This document shows positions 53,169-60,680 of a stretch of 64,000 nucleotides of DNA, piece after piece. The translations under genes were made by a program, and so were the position numbers. The notes under the pieces were generated by a model, which was not told where the DNA came from, ran no database searches, and saw nothing but the letters and a program-made list of their open reading frames with translations. How positions within the stretch are numbered: the first letter of the stretch is position 1; each line of letters opens with the position of its first letter. This DNA is from Prauserella cavernicola. Its GTDB lineage: Bacteria; Actinomycetota; Actinomycetes; Mycobacteriales; Pseudonocardiaceae. Location: the NCBI RefSeq assembly GCF_016595675.1, contig NZ_JAENJH010000006.1, positions 62,001 to 126,000 of the forward strand, read 5' to 3'.

Positions 53169-54101
53169 TCAGGAAATACGGGAGAAACCCGCCCACTTCG
53201 TGATGGCGAACTTCGATCCGCTGCGCTCGACCTCCACGGCGCCGTGACCGCCGAAATGCGCGGGGAGGACGAGGGCGTTGTTCTCGGCGGCCTGGCCGAG
53301 CAACCGGTGCCGGGTCGCCCGTGCCTCGGCGGGGTCTTCGCAGAAGCAGGAATTGACGTCCGGTTCCACGACCTGCAGGGCGGAGTGCATCAGGTCGCCG
53401 ACGAACAGGGCACGGTCGCCGCCGGATTCCAGGGTGAGCACCGACGAGCCCGGGGTGTGTCCAGGAGCCAGGTCGAGCCGCAGGTTCTCATCGATCCGGT
53501 ACGACTCGTCCCACAGGTGGGTCAGCCCCGCCTGGTGGACCGGCGTGACGCTGTCCTCGAAGACGTTCTGGTTGCCGCGGCCCAGCGCCGGCTTGTGCTC
53601 GTTGGCGGGGTCCCAGAACTCGAAGTCCCGCCGCGGCATCAGGTAGGTGGCGTTCGGGAAGGTCGGCACCCACGTGCGGCCGTCGATAACCGTGTTCCAG
53701 CCGACGTGGTCGATGTGCAGGTGGGTGTTGACCACGATGTCGACGTCCTCGGGTCGCACGCCGACGGCGGCGAGGTTGTCGAGAAAGGTCGTGTCCAGGC
53801 GGTTCCACACCGGGGCGTAGGGCCGGTCCTTGTGGTTGCCCACGCCGGTGTCCACCAGAATCGTGCGTCCCTCGCTGCGCAACAACCAGGATTGGATCGC
53901 CGACTGGCACTGCCCGGTCTCTGAGCTCCAGAAGTCCGGTGCCAGCCACGTGCGATGCTCGTCCCACGAACCAACGGGGCTGTCCGGGAAGAACTGGTCC
54001 GGGGTCATCTCGACTGAGCCGTAGTACTCCTTGACGCGGGTGATGGTGACCTCGCCCAGGGATAGCTGCTCCGGGGCTGAGTCGTTCCGGTTGTGGTCCA
54101 T
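53169..54101 (-). CDS. Metallo-beta-lactamase-fold hydrolase
   Basis: 310 residues from the ATG at 54099-54101. Metal-binding THLHIDHVGWN (HxHxDH), a middle His in DLAPGHTPGSSV, Asp in LFVGDLMH and a late His in LPAHFGGHG. It is similar in plan to AHL/AttM-like lactonases and other MBL hydrolases; the substrate is unknown. It is divergent from the XRE regulator at 54240 and followed by the carboxylesterase on the same strand. Confidence 0.92.
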   Translation of the reverse strand: MDHNRNDSAPEQLSLGEVTITRVKEYYGSVEMTPDQFFPDSPVGSWDEHRTWLAPDFWSSETGQCQSAIQSWLLRSEGRTILVDTGVGNHKDRPYAPVWNRLDTTFLDNLAAVGVRPEDVDIVVNTHLHIDHVGWNTVIDGRTWVPTFPNATYLMPRRDFEFWDPANEHKPALGRGNQNVFEDSVTPVHQAGLTHLWDESYRIDENLRLDLAPGHTPGSSVLTLESGGDRALFVGDLMHSALQVVEPDVNSCFCEDPAEARATRHRLLGQAAENNALVLPAHFGGHGAVEVERSGSKFAITKWAGFSRIS

Positions 54102-54239
54102 GTGGTCCGTCCTCGACGGTCGGTGCGGGTGGCAGAACAAGACCGAGCCTGTCGTCGCGAACGGGTGCGGACCACTCCCCGGTTGTCCTACCCCTCACAG
54201 GGTGTGGCTGGGTCCGGGACCCGCCCTGACAATGGGGGA

Positions 54240-55157
54240 ATGGACGGCCCAGGACCGCTCGGCGACTTTCTCCAGGCCCGGCGTGCCCGGTTGCGACCGG
54301 AAGACGTCGGCCTCCGCGACCTGGGGCCTCGCCGGCGGGTGGCCGGGCTGCGGCGTGAGGAGATCGCCCAGCTGGCGGGCGTCAGCGTCTCGTACTACTC
54401 GCGGCTGGAACAGGGGCTGTCCCGCGGTGCCTCGGCCGAGGTCCTGGACGCGATCGCCCGCGCGCTACTGCTCGACGACCACGAACGCGAGCACCTCGAC
54501 CGGCTCGCCAGCGCCGCACGCCACACACCGAGGGTGCGTCGCCCGCGACCTGAGAAAGTCACCGATGAGACGCGTGACCTCCTGCGCGCCGTCGACGGCG
54601 TCCCTGCGATGGTGTTGGGCCGACGCACGGACGTACTGGCCTGGAACGCCGTGGGACATGCCCTGCTGGCCGGTCACCTCGATGCCCTCAGTCCGGATGA
54701 TCCCGCGCGGCGGCCGAACACGAGCCGGATGCTGTTCCTGGACCCGCACTCCCGGGAGTTGTACGCGGACTGGAAGCGCAAGGCTCGCGCGGTGGTCGGC
54801 AACCTGCGCGTGGCGGTCGGCAAGTATCCGGAGGACCCGCAGCTCGCTGAGCTGATCGGGGAGCTGACGATGAAGAGCCCCGAGTTCGTCGCGCTCTGGG
54901 GCGACCACAGGGTCACTCCGTGCGACGCCGCCTCCTACGAGCTGCATCATCCCGTCGTCGGCACCGTCACGGTGACACAGCAGACCCTGTCGATCGCGCG
55001 TGCACCGGCCCAGACACTGATCGTGTGCACCACTCCCGCCGGGTCCCCGTCCGAGGAGGCCCTGGCACTGCTCCGGCAAGCAAGCGTCCCGGGGTATCCC
55101 ATCCGTCCAGCGCCGACAGCAGCCCGAACCCGTCCCGATAGCGAATACGTGAAATAA
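54240..55157 (+). CDS. XRE-family regulator with MmyB-like ligand domain
   Basis: 305 residues from ATG 54240, in the same frame as a longer reading without support. HTH RRVAGLRREEIAQLAGVSVSYYSRLEQG, then the MmyB domain (RMLFLDPHSRELYADWKRKARAVVGNL, GKYPEDPQLAELIGELT). It is the third such paralogue in the window and is divergent from the MBL hydrolase-esterase unit. A terminator follows at once. Confidence 0.94.
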   Translation: MDGPGPLGDFLQARRARLRPEDVGLRDLGPRRRVAGLRREEIAQLAGVSVSYYSRLEQGLSRGASAEVLDAIARALLLDDHEREHLDRLASAARHTPRVRRPRPEKVTDETRDLLRAVDGVPAMVLGRRTDVLAWNAVGHALLAGHLDALSPDDPARRPNTSRMLFLDPHSRELYADWKRKARAVVGNLRVAVGKYPEDPQLAELIGELTMKSPEFVALWGDHRVTPCDAASYELHHPVVGTVTVTQQTLSIARAPAQTLIVCTTPAGSPSEEALALLRQASVPGYPIRPAPTAARTRPDSEYVK

Positions 55158-55190
55158 GCCGAGAGGGAACCTTCGAGTTCCTGGCTTTTC
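55157..55190 (+). terminator. Intrinsic terminator
   Basis: AGCC...GGAAC paired with GTTCC...GGCT around a six-base loop, followed by TTTT; begins at the XRE stop codon. Confidence 0.75.
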
Positions 55191-55223
55191 CGTGTTCTTT
55201 TCCGCGGGTTGTCTGAGATAATA

Positions 55224-55238
55224 TCGCCAATATGGCGA
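55224..55238. promoter_or_regulatory. Palindrome upstream of the MntP-like gene
   Basis: TCGCCA-ATA-TGGCGA, about 62 bases upstream of the start. It could be a metalloregulator site; the owner is not known. Confidence 0.45.
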
Positions 55239-55299
55239 ATGCTAGCCGAGGTGGAGTTTTTCCTGACGGCGTCGGTCGTCGTTAGGTAGCGATGTCGCC

Positions 55300-55839
55300 A
55301 TGATCTGGGAAGTTCTCGTCCTCGGTTTCGTGCTCAGTCTCGACAATTTTCGGGTCTCGATAGCACTCGGCACGGTTCCATTCGGAATTAGGCGCGCCGT
55401 GCAGGTGGCACTGACCTTCGGGTTGTGGGACGCGATCATGCCTTTGATCGGATTGTTGATCGGGCGCCAGATCGGGGAGTCGGTCGGGGACGTCGCGGAA
55501 TTGGTAGGTGCGGTCGCGCTCGGCGGATACGGACTTTATCTCGTCATTTCGGCGCTTCGGAAACCCGAGCCGGACGAACTCGACCACCCGTGGGCGCTGT
55601 TCGGCATCCCGCTGACGCTGAGCCTGGACAACCTGCTCGCCGGGGCGAGCCTGGGAATCCTCGGGCTCTCGCCGTGGTTCTCGGCCGCCGTATTCGGTGT
55701 CATGACCGCGGTGTTGTCCTTGGGAGGCTTGCTGATCGGGCGTGCCGCGGCGCGTCTCATCCGGATCCGCTCGGACTTGCTGAGCGGGGTCACCCTGATC
55801 ATCGCCGCCGCGGCGCTGCCCTTAATGTTCGGCGACTAG
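55300..55839 (+). CDS. mntP: MntP-like manganese exporter
   Basis: 179 residues and six hydrophobic spans in two similar halves, each with the motif LSLDN (VLSLDNFRVSIALG, LSLDNLLAGASLG), whose acidic residues are thought to bind metal in the MntP family. Length is normal. The start has only a weak ribosome binding site. It would protect against excess Mn(II). It ends 27 bases before the convergent pqqE. Confidence 0.85.
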   Translation: MIWEVLVLGFVLSLDNFRVSIALGTVPFGIRRAVQVALTFGLWDAIMPLIGLLIGRQIGESVGDVAELVGAVALGGYGLYLVISALRKPEPDELDHPWALFGIPLTLSLDNLLAGASLGILGLSPWFSAAVFGVMTAVLSLGGLLIGRAAARLIRIRSDLLSGVTLIIAAAALPLMFGD

Positions 55840-55866
55840 CCCGGCCGAGCGGCCCGGACGGAGGCC

Positions 55867-56952
55867 TTACCGAACCCGGTGTGGACGCGGACTCATCGGA
55901 CGATCGCCGCCCGTCGAGCCGGAGTTGGCGGCCTCGACCGCTCGGACGACCAGCTCGTGGTCGGGGGACAGGTGGCAGGCCGGGTCGGTGCGGGCGGCAT
56001 CGCCGGTGAGCTGGAACGCCTGGCAGCGGCACCCGCCGAAGTCCACTTCCCGCCGGCGGCAGCTCCTGCAGGGTTCCGGCATCCAGTCCGTGCCCCGGAA
56101 CGCGGTCATCACCGGGGAATCGGCCCAAATCCGTTCCAGCGAATCCACGCGCACGCTGGCCCGTGGCAGCGGCAGGGGCTGGGCGGCAGGGCAGGGCAAC
56201 ACATCGCCGTTCGGCGTTACGGTCAGCTGCCGGGAGGCCCAACCACCCATACAGGGTTTCGGATAGCGGCCGTAGTAGTCGGAGACGACGTAAATGATGT
56301 CCATGCGGTTCCGCAACCGCTCGCGGGCGGCCCGCACGACGACCTCGGCCGTCTCGAGCTGGGCCCTGCTCGGCAGCAGCGCGGCACGGTTTCGCCACGC
56401 CCAGCCGTAGTACTGGGTGTTGGCCAGCTCCACCCTGTCGGCGCCGACCGACTCGGCGAGTTCGAGCACCCCGGCGACGCGGTCGATGTTGTGCCGGTGC
56501 AGCACCACGTTCACGGTGAGCGGCCAGCCCAGCTCTTTGACCACGCCCATCGCCTCGACCTTGCGCTGGAAGGACGGGGTCCCGGCGATCCGGTCGGACC
56601 CGGCCGGTTCGTCGGACTGGATGCTGATCTGCACATGGTCCAGACCGGCTGTCCGCAGCTGCTCGGCCCTCGATCGCGAGAGCCCGAGTGCGCTGGTCAC
56701 GAGGTTGGTGTAGAGGCCGAGGTCGTTGGCGTCCGCCACGATCTCCACCAGGTCGCGCCTCAGCAGTGGCTCGCCGCCGGACAGGTGGCACTGGAGCACC
56801 CCCAGGTCGCTCGCCTCGGCCAGCACCCGCCGCCACTGCTCGGTGTTCAGCTCGTCCTGGTAGTCGGCCAGGTTCAGCGGGTTTGAGCAGTACGCGCACC
56901 CCAGCGGGCAGCGGTAGGTGAGTTCGGCGAGCAACCCGAGCGGGCTATCCAT
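55867..56952 (-). CDS. pqqE: PqqE, radical SAM PqqA cross-linking enzyme
   Basis: 361 residues. Radical SAM Cys motif at C15, C19 and C22 (YRCPLGCAYCSN), SGGEPLLRRDL, YYGWAWRNRAALLP and C-terminal SPASM-type Cys (CMGGWASRQLTVTPNGDVLPC, PCRSCRRREVDFGGCRCQAF) for auxiliary Fe-S clusters. It joins the Glu and Tyr of PqqA by a C-C bond. It overlaps pqqD by eight bases and is the last gene of the PQQ operon. Confidence 0.96.
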   Translation of the reverse strand: MDSPLGLLAELTYRCPLGCAYCSNPLNLADYQDELNTEQWRRVLAEASDLGVLQCHLSGGEPLLRRDLVEIVADANDLGLYTNLVTSALGLSRSRAEQLRTAGLDHVQISIQSDEPAGSDRIAGTPSFQRKVEAMGVVKELGWPLTVNVVLHRHNIDRVAGVLELAESVGADRVELANTQYYGWAWRNRAALLPSRAQLETAEVVVRAARERLRNRMDIIYVVSDYYGRYPKPCMGGWASRQLTVTPNGDVLPCPAAQPLPLPRASVRVDSLERIWADSPVMTAFRGTDWMPEPCRSCRRREVDFGGCRCQAFQLTGDAARTDPACHLSPDHELVVRAVEAANSGSTGGDRPMSPRPHRVR

Positions 56953-57259
56953 CGGTGACCTCCACCCAGCGCCGGTCGACGAGCCGGGTCAGGTACCGCC
57001 GCACCTCGTCGGCGGGGACTGTCCGGTATCGCGCGCCGAGTTCGGCCACGATCTGGTCCACGGTGTGCCGCCCGTCGCACAGCTCGAGGATGTCCGCGCC
57101 GCTGCCGTTGGGAACCATCACGGTCTCAGGGCGCATCAGGATCCGGCGCCGTCTGGTCCGGCAGAAGGTCAGCCGAACATGGCGCGCCAGCAGCGGCCGG
57201 TCCGAGCCGCGCACGCCGACGCTGAGCGGGGTCCTGGTGTTGGGCTGGGCCGGGTCCAT
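56945..57259 (-). CDS. pqqD: PqqD, PqqA-binding chaperone
   Basis: 104 residues from the ATG at 57257-57259. Seen: RHVRLTFCRTRRRRILMRPETVMVPN, then ADILELCDGRHTVDQIVAELGARY and a winged-helix end (VRRYLTRLVDRRWVEV), the RRE fold that presents PqqA to PqqE. The N-terminus is longer than in some PqqD proteins. It overlaps pqqE by eight bases and follows pqqC by five. Confidence 0.94.
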   Translation of the reverse strand: MDPAQPNTRTPLSVGVRGSDRPLLARHVRLTFCRTRRRRILMRPETVMVPNGSGADILELCDGRHTVDQIVAELGARYRTVPADEVRRYLTRLVDRRWVEVTDG

Positions 57260-57264
57260 GGCGC

Positions 57265-57969
57265 TCACTCCGGGTAGGCCTGGTCGATCGCGTCCAGCAA
57301 GCCCCACAGGACGTCGCACTTGAACGACAGTGCGTCGGCGGCGCGTGCTTGGGATTCGGCTGACAGGCAGTGCTCGATGACCACGTCGAGAGCGTGCTCG
57401 CAGTCGCGGGGAGCCTGCTCGAGGCGGGCGCGGAAATAGGCGAGGCCCGCCGGGTCGATCCAGGAGTACCACCGCTCGAACGCGGTCAGGCGCTGCGCCA
57501 TCAGGTCGGGAGCGAACAGCTCGGTGAGGGAGGAGGCCACCGCCTCCACCCAGGGGCGGGTCCGGCTGAAGTTCACATAGGCGTCGACGGCGAATCGCAC
57601 CCCGGGCACGAGGTGCCGGTGGTCCCTGATCTCCTCGCGGGTCAGTCCGGCGGCCTCGCCGAGGCGCAGCCATGCTTCGATGCCGCCTTCGCCGGCAACG
57701 GTGCCGTCGTGGTCGGTGATCCGCCGGATCCAGCGGCGGCGGACCTCGAGGTCCGGGCAGTTGGCGAGGATCGCCGCGTCCTTACGGGGAATGTTCTCCT
57801 GGTAGTAGAAGCGGTTGGCCACCCAGCCCCGGACCTGCCGGGGGCTGAGTCCGCCCTCGTTCATCCGGACATGGAACGGGTGCTGGTCGTGGTACCGGCG
57901 CGAGTAGGCACGCAACGTCTCGACGAATCCGTCGGAGTCGGTTCGTGTGGTCGCGGTTGTTGAAGTCAT
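57265..57969 (-). CDS. pqqC: PqqC, final-step oxidase of PQQ synthesis
   Basis: 234 residues, a helical-bundle cofactor-free oxidase. Seen: FHVRMNEGGLSPRQVRGWVANRFYYQENIPRKDAAILANC, EGGIEAWLRLGEAAG and FERWYSWIDPAGLAYFRARLEQAP. It converts AHQQ to PQQ with O2. It lies 36 bases downstream of a long palindrome that separates it from pqqA. Confidence 0.96.
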   Translation of the reverse strand: MTSTTATTRTDSDGFVETLRAYSRRYHDQHPFHVRMNEGGLSPRQVRGWVANRFYYQENIPRKDAAILANCPDLEVRRRWIRRITDHDGTVAGEGGIEAWLRLGEAAGLTREEIRDHRHLVPGVRFAVDAYVNFSRTRPWVEAVASSLTELFAPDLMAQRLTAFERWYSWIDPAGLAYFRARLEQAPRDCEHALDVVIEHCLSAESQARAADALSFKCDVLWGLLDAIDQAYPE

Positions 57970-58005
57970 GGCGCTACACCTCGCGGCCCGTTTTCGCCCC
58001 AGCCT

Positions 58006-58043
58006 CGGGAGGGTGCCGGACCCCGGGGTCCGGCACCCTCCCG
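58006..58043 (-). promoter_or_regulatory. Perfect 38-base palindrome between pqqA and pqqC
   Basis: Arms 58006-58024 and 58025-58043 are exact inverted repeats with no spacer. It starts nine bases after pqqA. There is no T-run beyond it, so it looks like an mRNA processing or stabilising hairpin, or a partial attenuator, rather than a full terminator. That would leave more pqqA than downstream message. Confidence 0.75.
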
Positions 58044-58051
58044 CATCCCCG

Positions 58052-58147
58052 CTAGTCCTCCAGCTGAGCGACGTACATGGTCACTTCGGGTGCGACTCCG
58101 ATCTCGTCGAACTCGGGCGTCTCCCACACAGCGAGCTCGGACTCCAT
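58052..58147 (-). CDS. pqqA: PqqA, precursor peptide of PQQ
   Basis: 31 residues: starts MESELAVWETPEF and ends YVAQLED. The cross-linked pair is Glu21-x3-Tyr25 in APEVTMY. A strong AGGAGGTG site precedes the ATG (58145-58147). It lies 47 bases after the alcohol dehydrogenase and before the long palindrome and pqqC. It is typical in size and motif for PqqA (23-39 residues). Confidence 0.95.
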   Translation of the reverse strand: MESELAVWETPEFDEIGVAPEVTMYVAQLED

Positions 58148-58194
58148 GGGTTCACCTCCTCTCTGCCCGACTCCGGCAGGTGCGTCTCACGGCA

Positions 58195-59892
58195 CTACGT
58201 TTCCGGGAGGGCGAACGTGATCAGCGCGCTTCCGTGGCCGGCGCCGAGCATGCCGGGGAGGAATCCCTCGGCCCAGCCGCCCCATCCGACGGGCACCGCG
58301 ACGTACTGCCTGCCGTCGACCAGGTAGGTCGTCGGGCTGCTGTGGTGACCGCTCCCGCACTGGAACTGCCACAGCAGTTCCCCGGTTCGGGCGTCAAGCG
58401 CGTTGAACTCACCGGAGGGTTCGCCTGCGAAGACCAGGTCGCCGCCCGTCGCCAGAACCGACGCGCACATTGGAAGCTCGTTGCGCCAGCGCCACTGCTC
58501 GTCGCCCTTCGCGTCGAACGCGCTGATGCTTCCCGCCATGTCGTCGAGGTCGACCTGAACGCCAGCGCCCCAATACGGGATGCTTTCCCTGAACTCCCGG
58601 CGCCGTCGGGTGGCCGTGGCCCCGACATCCTGGACCGGGACGTAGAAGAGCCCGGTCTTCGGGCTGTAGGCCGCGTGTGTCCATTCTTTGGCGCCTGCCG
58701 GTCCCGGCCAGAAGTGGACCGGGTCACCCTCCTTGTCGGGGTACCGCCTGGGTGTCACCGTGCCGTCGCGCGTGATCGCTCCCCAGTCGATCCGATCCAC
58801 GAAGGGGGTGATCTGGACCAGTGCGCCGTCCGTGCGATCCACGACGAAGAAGTAGCCGTTCTTGTCGAAGTGCCCGAGCAGCTTGCGCCCGTCGGACTCG
58901 AACAGGATGCACTCGCCGATGCTGTCGTAGTCCCACACGTCGTGCGGGGTGCACTGGTAGTGCCAGCGGATCTGGCCGGTGTCCACGTCCACGGCGATGA
59001 TGCTGTCGGTGTAGAGGTTGTCGCCCTCGCGGACGCCTCCGTCGAAGTCCGGTGCCGGGTTGCCGGTGCCCACGTACAGCAGGTTCGTCTCCGGGTCGAA
59101 CGTGCCGGTGACCCAGCAGTTCGCTCCGCCCCGCGCCCAGGCCTCGCCGTCGGCGGGCCAGGTCTCGGAGCCGGGCTCTCCTGGCTTCGGCACCGTGTAG
59201 CAGCGCCACTGGTGCTCGCCGGTCTCGAGGTCGAACGCGTCCAGGTGACCGCGTACCCCGAACTCTCCACCGGAGCTTCCGACGATGATCTTGTCCTTCA
59301 CGACGAGGGGCGCGACGGTGGCGCTCTCGCCCGCCCGCACGTCCCCGTAGGTCTTGTCCCAGACCCGCTCGCCGGTGGTGGCGTCGAGCGCGAGCACGTG
59401 GGCGTTCGCCGTGACGACGTAGACCTTTCCCGCGGCCACGGCGACCCCACGGTTCACGTTCCCGCAGCACAGCGACACGTCGAAGGGAACCGCGTGCTTG
59501 TACCGCCAGATCTCGGTCCCGGTCTTCGCATCGAGTGCCCATACCCAGCCGTCCCAGCCGGAGAGGAACATGACTCCGTCGACGACGATCGGGGCGGCTT
59601 CGAACGAGTAGGTCGATGCACCCGCGATGAGTCCGGTCATACCTGCCTGGAAGACCCAGGCGGGCCCGATCCGCTTGACGTTGTCCGTGTTGATCTGGTC
59701 CAGCGGGCTGTACCGCTGCCCGTTGTACGCACCGTAGTAGGTGAGCCAGTTCTGGGGCTCCGCTTGAGCGTTCAGAATGCGCTCGTGGTTGACGCCGTGA
59801 ACCACCGCCGGCGCGACGTCGCCCCCGGCGACCTTGCCGCTCAACGTCCCCTGATCGATGGCCTCGCCCGCGTCCACATACTCGACGGTCAT
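58195..59892 (-). CDS. PQQ-dependent alcohol dehydrogenase, lanthanide-type signature
   Basis: 565 residues, eight-bladed quinoprotein propeller with repeated W-motifs. A vicinal Cys pair (CC, 142-143), Glu210 in GSSGGEFGVRG, Asn278 in YVGTGNPAPDFDGG and the catalytic Asp321 in HDVWDYDS. Asp323, two residues on, is the extra Asp that marks lanthanide-dependent enzymes of the XoxF/PedH type; calcium enzymes have Ala or Ser there. The start ATG (59890-59892) has GGAAGAGG upstream, and no signal peptide is visible, unlike nearly all known members. It is second in the operon after the cupredoxin-like gene. Confidence 0.93.
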   Translation of the reverse strand: MTVEYVDAGEAIDQGTLSGKVAGGDVAPAVVHGVNHERILNAQAEPQNWLTYYGAYNGQRYSPLDQINTDNVKRIGPAWVFQAGMTGLIAGASTYSFEAAPIVVDGVMFLSGWDGWVWALDAKTGTEIWRYKHAVPFDVSLCCGNVNRGVAVAAGKVYVVTANAHVLALDATTGERVWDKTYGDVRAGESATVAPLVVKDKIIVGSSGGEFGVRGHLDAFDLETGEHQWRCYTVPKPGEPGSETWPADGEAWARGGANCWVTGTFDPETNLLYVGTGNPAPDFDGGVREGDNLYTDSIIAVDVDTGQIRWHYQCTPHDVWDYDSIGECILFESDGRKLLGHFDKNGYFFVVDRTDGALVQITPFVDRIDWGAITRDGTVTPRRYPDKEGDPVHFWPGPAGAKEWTHAAYSPKTGLFYVPVQDVGATATRRRREFRESIPYWGAGVQVDLDDMAGSISAFDAKGDEQWRWRNELPMCASVLATGGDLVFAGEPSGEFNALDARTGELLWQFQCGSGHHSSPTTYLVDGRQYVAVPVGWGGWAEGFLPGMLGAGHGSALITFALPET

Positions 59893-59907
59893 CGTGCCTC
59901 TTCCTTT

Positions 59908-60369
59908 CTACGGCCGCGGCTGGTCGGGACGGTCGAGGCGCGCCTCCGGTGGAACGTCTCCCAGTACGACGATGGCGCCGGTCAGTCCGCGGCCTTCGTC
60001 GTTGCCCGTGGGCGAGCTGTACCAGTAGTAGCCCGGGCCGTCGAGGTTGAGGGTCGCCCTTCCTCTCGAATGATTCACCAGCCAGATGAATTTCCTGTCG
60101 CCATTGCTCGGCAGGAGTGCGCAATGCGTGTTCATGTCGTCATTGATGAGCTCCAGCTCGATATCGCCTCCGTGGGGCATGACCAGGATCGAAGGATCCC
60201 AGCTGATTTTGTCGGGCCGTATCCGGATCGTCGCCTTCAGCCCGCCATCGGCTTTCTCTGTCGCCTGCCCGATGTCTCCGGTCCCCAGGACCTGGCCCAG
60301 TGCCGCTTTGTTCTGCGCGTCCAACCCGAGCTTGTTCAGCAGGTCGATCCGCTCCTGCACGGTCGTCAT
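59908..60369 (-). CDS. Cupredoxin-like protein, apparently without a type-1 copper site
   Basis: 153 residues. The C-terminal 100 residues read as a cupredoxin beta-sandwich (IRIRPDKISWDPSILVMPHGGDIELELINDD, GPGYYWYSSPTGNDEGRGLTGAIVVLGD). A single His (NTHC, 82) is in the first ligand position, but the usual Cys-x(n)-His-x(n)-Met is replaced by YWYSSPTGND. No signal peptide is seen. It is first in the PQQ operon, so it may be an electron-transfer partner, a scaffold or a chaperone. I do not recognise a named family. Confidence 0.75.
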   Translation of the reverse strand: MTTVQERIDLLNKLGLDAQNKAALGQVLGTGDIGQATEKADGGLKATIRIRPDKISWDPSILVMPHGGDIELELINDDMNTHCALLPSNGDRKFIWLVNHSRGRATLNLDGPGYYWYSSPTGNDEGRGLTGAIVVLGDVPPEARLDRPDQPRP

Positions 60370-60486
60370 CGGGAGTCACTTCCTCGTTCCGGATCCTTTG
60401 TTTGTTCGGTGCGCAAGCATGCGGTACTACCGCAGCGGCGGATTTGACGACGCGAACCTTGGTCGTCAAGTAAGACGACGTCACAT

Positions 60487-60527
60487 CGAAATAGATTTTC
60501 GGCTTATCACCGAATCGCGAGAATCGC
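60487..60527. promoter_or_regulatory. Promoter region of the PQQ operon with dyad and direct repeat
   Basis: CGAAA-N5-TTTCG (60487-60501) and a direct repeat, GAATCGC at 60512-60518 and 60521-60527 (9-base period), lie upstream of the cupredoxin-like gene. The 60370-60680 gap between that gene and katG holds no supported gene; it is richer in A/T, as expected for a promoter. Confidence 0.4.
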
Positions 60528-60680
60528 TATTCAGCTAGGAACTTTACGCCGGTTGAATCGCACCCGACAAGGCTGAGCACCGAGGCGGGTGGGCCATGCC
60601 GTTCGTCTGCCGCCGGCTACCGTTCGTACCCGATGCGCCCCCGCACGAGGGGACCGGAACCCGTCGAATGGTCGTGGCGC

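Noticed and set aside
53145-53196. Upstream ATG start for the carboxylesterase
   Set aside because: The extra 17 residues overlap the end of the MBL gene and do not look like the family N-terminus; the GTG at 53145 begins where homologous sequence begins.
55158-55299. Mn-sensing riboswitch upstream of the MntP-like gene
   Set aside because: The leader is short and contains only a terminator and a palindrome, with no yybP-ykoY-like conserved loops.
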